A stretch of DNA of 64,000 nucleotides from Eretmocerus hayati (lineage: Eukaryota; Arthropoda; Insecta; Hymenoptera; Aphelinidae), in NCBI GenBank assembly GCA_029851415.1, contig CM056741.1, positions 177,861,021 through 177,925,020 on the forward strand, written 5' to 3'. Positions 60,290 through 64,000 of this stretch are shown in pieces; position 1 is the stretch's first letter, and the number at the start of each line of letters is the position of its first letter. Below the pieces are notes generated by a model that saw nothing but the letters and a program-made list of their open reading frames with translations, was not told the origin of the DNA and did not search any database. The translations under genes and the position numbers were made by a program.

Positions 60290-60495
60290 CGCCGAAAAAT
60301 AGCAGAACTGGCATCGATATCGATATTATCGTGATATATCGCGATAAATTATCGATCAATAATTTGTATTGATGGAGTGATATCGTTATTATCGTGTCCG
60401 AAAATCTGACATATTGATGTTGATATCGATTTCTAATTTATTGATATCGCGATACAATAACGATAAATTATCGACTATTGCGGCAGCCCTAGATT
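60290..60495. mobile_element. TATCGATA-rich inverted repeat, hAT-like end
   Basis: The tract is full of ATCGATATCGAT and TTATCG motifs and ends in GCGGCAGCCCTAG, an end type common among hAT-derived short elements (family knowledge). The left end is not clear. Confidence 0.45.
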
Positions 60496-60910
60496 AGAAG
60501 GCACTCTCATCTGGTGTTCGACAAGGAAACTGCCTTGGCTCTCTATCAGTCGCGTGATTCAAATTTGTAAGGAGGATAATGTATGATGATGAACCCAGAT
60601 CTAACGCCACTGATTCGATGTAACTGCTTTTATCGCTCTTCTCAACCGGAATGTCCGTGCAGTTGTCCATTGGGCATCTGACAATGGGCTAAAAGTGAAT
60701 TCCAAGAAAACGACCGTAATTATTCTGGACATCAAACCCAATCTCAGACAAGTCCAAACTGCAAGTCTCTCCAAAATAGCTGTTTCGGGGTTGAAAATTC
60801 CGTATTTACAGAAGTCTTGGAGTACACATCTTTTATAAAGTAGACTGGACCAAGCAAGTCATAGTATATCACGTGACGAGTGCGTAGCACGAGTCGCAAA
60901 CGACATTTTC

Positions 60911-60977
60911 TAGCTGTGCTACGTCGGAAGCGCGACTTTAGACGAGTCGAAAATCGCGCTTCCGACGTAGACAGCTA
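60911..60977. other. Hairpin with stem of about 24 bp
   Basis: TAGCTGTGCTACGTCGGAAG continuing GCGCGA (60911-60935) pairs with the inverted TCGCGCTTCCGACGTAGACA (60954-60977), with one bulge. The loop is 18 bases. It is GC-rich against AT-rich flanks and is probably a small foldback or the core of a MITE. Confidence 0.75.
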
Positions 60978-61123
60978 GAAACGGCATTCTTTTACAAACT
61001 TAAAACATAAGCAATGCTTCAAATTTGTACAGGGCAGCGCTATAGCGTTCTCTCTGCTTGAAGTTAATGCAAAGCTTCGCCCTGTAGCTTAGCCCTTCTG
61101 AGAAATTCCATTGACCTTTCTCA

Positions 61124-61297
61124 GGCAGCGGCCACATGCAGTCGTTTTTGGCAATTCTGAGACAGCGGGACAGCGCCTCTATCGGAGGCTGCGGTGGCGT
61201 CTGCTTCAAATTACATGGGCAAAATAGTGCAAAACGGCTCAATTGCCGCTAGAGGCGCTGTCCCGCTGTCTCAGAATCGCCAAAAATAATTGCATGT
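61124..61297. mobile_element. PIF/Harbinger-like MITE, 174 bp
   Basis: The ends GGCAGCGGCCACATGCA and (inverted) GGGTGCGGCTACATGCA pair over about 55 bp, including GAGACAGCGGGACAGCGCC. TCA flanks both sides (61121-61123, 61298-61300), a 3-bp duplication. Confidence 0.8.
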
Positions 61298-61393
61298 AGC
61301 CGCACCCTCACAGCTTTAGTCTTCTTGCATTAGAAAGTGCTCGAAGTGAATTCACAATCCTCGATAAAGCTCATCACCATTCATGACGTCTAA

Positions 61394-61646
61394 GGGTGAT
61401 GACAGACAACCCGCCACGACGCGATTCTCATGCCATTTCACGACATGACACCTCCCGACACGACACGTAATTTATTCCGATGAAGCCAACCATCGATGGA
61501 TTTGATAGAACCAGTCATGGGTTGTGAAAATGAATCCAATCCATCGATAGTTGGGTTCACCAAAATGAATTATGTGTCGTGTCGAGTGGTGTCGTGTCGT
61601 GAAATGGCATGAGAATCGCGTCGTGGCGGGTCGTCTGTCATCACCC
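61394..61646. mobile_element. PIF/Harbinger-like MITE, 253 bp
   Basis: Nearly perfect inverted ends start GGGTGATGACAGAC and continue through CCCGCCACGACGCGATTCTC and CATTTCACGACA (about 50 bp). TAA flanks both sides (61391-61393, 61647-61649). There is also inner pairing of AACCATCGATGGATTTGAT with its inverted partner, so the element is almost wholly palindromic. Confidence 0.9.
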
Positions 61647-61677
61647 TAATACCAAAATGTGGAATTTTTCTACTCAC

Positions 61678-63502
61678 AAGGAGGGTGCCAGGCCTTCGGA
61701 TCACCAATCCTCCTGGAACTCTAGAATATGACCAAAACATGTATCAAACCACTCTTATAACTTGCCAACGATCCCTAGAATCATCCTGAGTACCAGGGTC
61801 AATATCCCAGCAAATAGGTCCTTTCCAGGTGGATTGATGCATCCATAGCTCTCCATAAGCTGGCTATTTTACGGCGTGGGACTTTCCTTCAGACTAATAA
61901 GAATAGTTACATGAAATAGAGACTGAAAAGAACAAATTCCAGCCATATAAGACTGGTATAGCTCATCTCAACCATGGATGAGGGAAGTTGAGAATCTAAA
62001 AATTGACAAAATTGAGTTTTTCAGCGACGGAATGATGAGTCTGGGAGGATATAAGACTTTTCAATAAACATGCGGTGATGAATATGATTTACTAACATTC
62101 AGAAACCATCACTTTCCCAATTAGTGTTGTCAAATAGCAGCTGCACTCTCTAAACTGCCAAGGCCAGCCAAGAAGAGTCACAACCAATAGCAGATCCTGC
62201 GACTGACCTGTAAAAATATGATAACAAAGTATCGTGCTCAACTCGGACTCTGACTCTGCATATTCTACACTGATTTTACATGTTTCTATTAACAAGTTAA
62301 ATTCAATCTGAACTAATCTGAAATAGCTCTGTTGACACAAAGTTAACCTGATTTTGACCACGTTCAGAACAATGCCACAAGGAAAGTCTTATTAAGCACT
62401 TCAAAATGAATACTTATCTGAAAACCCCAAACTACAGACCATCAGCCACGGATTTTCAAGATCCTTTTCGACGATAAATGGTAAAGTGTGAATTTCTCTC
62501 AAGCAGACTAATGAATATACGTGAGGTGATGGTTTGCGAGAAACTGTTGCACCGGCAGAATTTGCCATGCTATAAAGGACCAGACGACAAAAGTCATACA
62601 AGTGTCGTGTTCAGTCTAGCCAGTCGTATTTTTCACTCCTTGTTTAGCTGGAGAGGAACTCGCACTTGATCACTTTTTCATCACTAAAATCGTCGACAAC
62701 CATCCTGACAGTCCGTGGCAGATAGCCTGCGGTTCGCAATTATCAGATAAGTTTTCATTTTGAGGCGCTGAATAGGATTTGCTTGTGACATTGTTCCAAA
62801 CGTGGTCGAAATCAGGTTAATTTTGTGTCAACAGAGCTATTTCAGATCAGTTCAGATTGAATTTTTCCAATCAACTGGTGGATCAAAACGTAAAATCAGT
62901 GTAGATTATGCAGAGTCAGAGTGTGAGTTGAGCACGATACTTTTTTGTCAAATTTTTACAGGTCAGTCGCAGGATCTGCTATTGGTTGTGACTTTCCTTG
63001 GCTGGCCTTGGCAGTTTATACAGTGCAGCTGCTATTTGACAACACTAATTGGGGAAGCGATGGTTTCTGAATGTGAGTAAATCACATTCGTTACCGTATG
63101 TTTACTGAGAAGTCTTATATCCTCCCAGACTCATCATTCCGTCGCTGAAAAATTCAAATTCGTCAACTTTTTGATTTTCAACTTCCCTCATCCATGGTTG
63201 AGATGAGCTATACCAGTCTTATCTAGCTGGAATTTGTTCTTTTCAGTCTCTATTTCATGTAATTATTCTTATTAGTCTGAAGGAAAGTCCCACGCCATAG
63301 AAAAGCCAGCTCATGCAGATCTATGGATGCATCAATCCACCTGGAAAGGGCCTATTTGCAGGGATATTGACCCTGGTACTCAGGATGATTCTACGGAGCG
63401 TTGGCAAGTTATAAGAGTGGTTTGTTACATGTTTTGGTATAACAAAACATATCCTAGAGTTCCAGGAAGGTTGGTGATCCGAAGGCCTGGCACCCTCCTT
63501 GT
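61678..63502. repeat. Giant inverted repeat: arms of about 750 bp
   Basis: The left arm (61678-62423) and right arm (62743-63502) are inverted copies with a spacer of about 320 bp. Outer ends share CAAGGAGGGTGCCAGGCCTT and the inner part shares CATTTTGAAG/CTCAAAATGA. Landmarks in both arms include GGATTGATGCATC, AACCATGGATGAGGGAAG, CAGTCGCAGGATCTGC and GGCTGGCCTTGGCAG. Divergence is visible (substitutions and small indels), so it is older than the repeat at 50.2 kb. Each arm keeps a 90-codon frame (62092-62361 minus and 62802-63080 plus) with the same reading, including TGQSQDLLLVV and GWPWQF. I do not recognise it. Confidence 0.9.
62424..62742. other. Spacer of the giant inverted repeat
   Basis: Single-copy within this window. 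Overlapping frames on both strands (62401-62601 minus, 62478-62669 plus) have no known motif. Confidence 0.45.
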
Positions 63503-64000
63503 CAATGGTCTTTCATCAATACAACGGACGAAAGATTTGAAATTCCTATCATTCTTTCACGAATCGAATCCATTGTGTCACTCAAGAACGCTATTCTATT
63601 TTTTCCCTTAATTACCAAATTTTTTGCTAACATGATATATGCGTCGAAAAAACATTTTCTCAGTATTTGACCCTACATCGTATCCTTGACTCGTGTAATC
63701 CCATTTGTGAACTTCCATTCCTGATCTTGAGTCCCTTTAGAAGAAATTATTCATAGGTATCACGAGGTATTATCACCTAAATACCCTTAAATGAACATTG
63801 TCATCTTCATGTATGACGAGTTCATCAACTAAAATACTGATACAGTATGTGTGCCAATCCTGAATTCACGTCTTCCCGTCATCTCTTAGAAGAGGTGAAA
63901 TTCTCGAACCAAGCGACTTTATAAGCAAAGTTGATGTATCGCTATAGCTTCTCAGAATCAGGGAAGCAAACAAACGTTCGAGAAAATATATGTGTTTTGC
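63503..64000. other. Anonymous DNA at the right edge
   Basis: No gene was recognised. The phrase AGAGGTGAAATTCTCGAACC (63894-63913) happens to resemble a piece of small-subunit rRNA, but nothing else around it does. Confidence 0.45.

Noticed and set aside
62092..63080. Arms of the giant inverted repeat as odorant receptor exons
   Set aside because: GQ..S followed by a W-containing stretch recalls receptor helix 6-7, but spacing is wrong in every frame and the AAY/C.W pattern is not met.
63894..63913. Phrase AGAGGTGAAATTCTCGAACC resembling small-subunit rRNA
   Set aside because: The similarity stops after about 20 bases and the flanks are unlike rRNA, so it is probably chance or a minute relic.

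Overview
The window reads as nuclear DNA of an insect, and I infer Hymenoptera. It is AT-rich, has no prokaryote-like operons or long open frames (the longest is 170 codons), is crowded with short inverted-repeat transposons and tandem arrays, and holds a multi-exon insect odorant receptor gene. No rRNA, tRNA, CRISPR array or intact transposase was found.

Layout. 1-1545 is a higher-order tandem repeat built on GTACCGC-like motifs. 1630-2028 is a TTAA-flanked MITE. 2.0-8.0 kb is mostly anonymous, with a foldback (4882-5252) and a composite TTGGTTGA-type element (5417-6560). 8019-11085 is a tandem triplication of about 1,022 bp; a 134-nt core inside it recurs in a fourth, otherwise diverged copy at 11701-11834. 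12.9-19.4 kb is an array of about 12 units of about 580 bp. 19.6-21.7 kb holds a foldback and an element with TTTGCGCA arrays and GC-rich hairpins; a second, inverted member lies at 48.4-49.4 kb. 22.5 kb has a weak receptor-like exon. 23.3-24.7, 38.4-39.7, 46.8-47.6 and 57.0-57.7 kb are microsatellite-rich, less AT-biased islands. 25.4-28.9 kb holds a 700-bp foldback, a 150-bp tandem repeat and a 972-bp inverted-repeat element.

The one well-supported gene is an odorant receptor on the minus strand (30110-35228). Eight exons join in frame at canonical GT/AG sites, giving 382 codons, and its introns host transposons. From 40.8 kb onward mobile DNA dominates: two relatives of a hairpin-ended, pyrimidine-skewed element (40.8-43.3 and 54.3-55.9 kb), a 420-bp foldback, a PIF/Harbinger-like MITE inserted into the TTAA duplication of a piggyBac-like MITE (44.2-44.7 kb), a 976-bp element with an unusually long 12-14 bp target duplication (45.4-46.4 kb), and a 489-bp-arm inverted repeat that is 98% identical (50187-51358). 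A hAT transposase remnant lies at 59.2-59.6 kb. The last 4 kb carries several MITEs and a second giant inverted repeat (61678-63502).

The best candidates for something undescribed are the conserved 134-nt core of the 8-12 kb array, the 12-unit array beside it, the near-perfect long hairpin at 50.2-51.4 kb, and the paired TTTGCGCA/GC-hairpin elements. All comparisons were made by eye within this window. No database search was possible.
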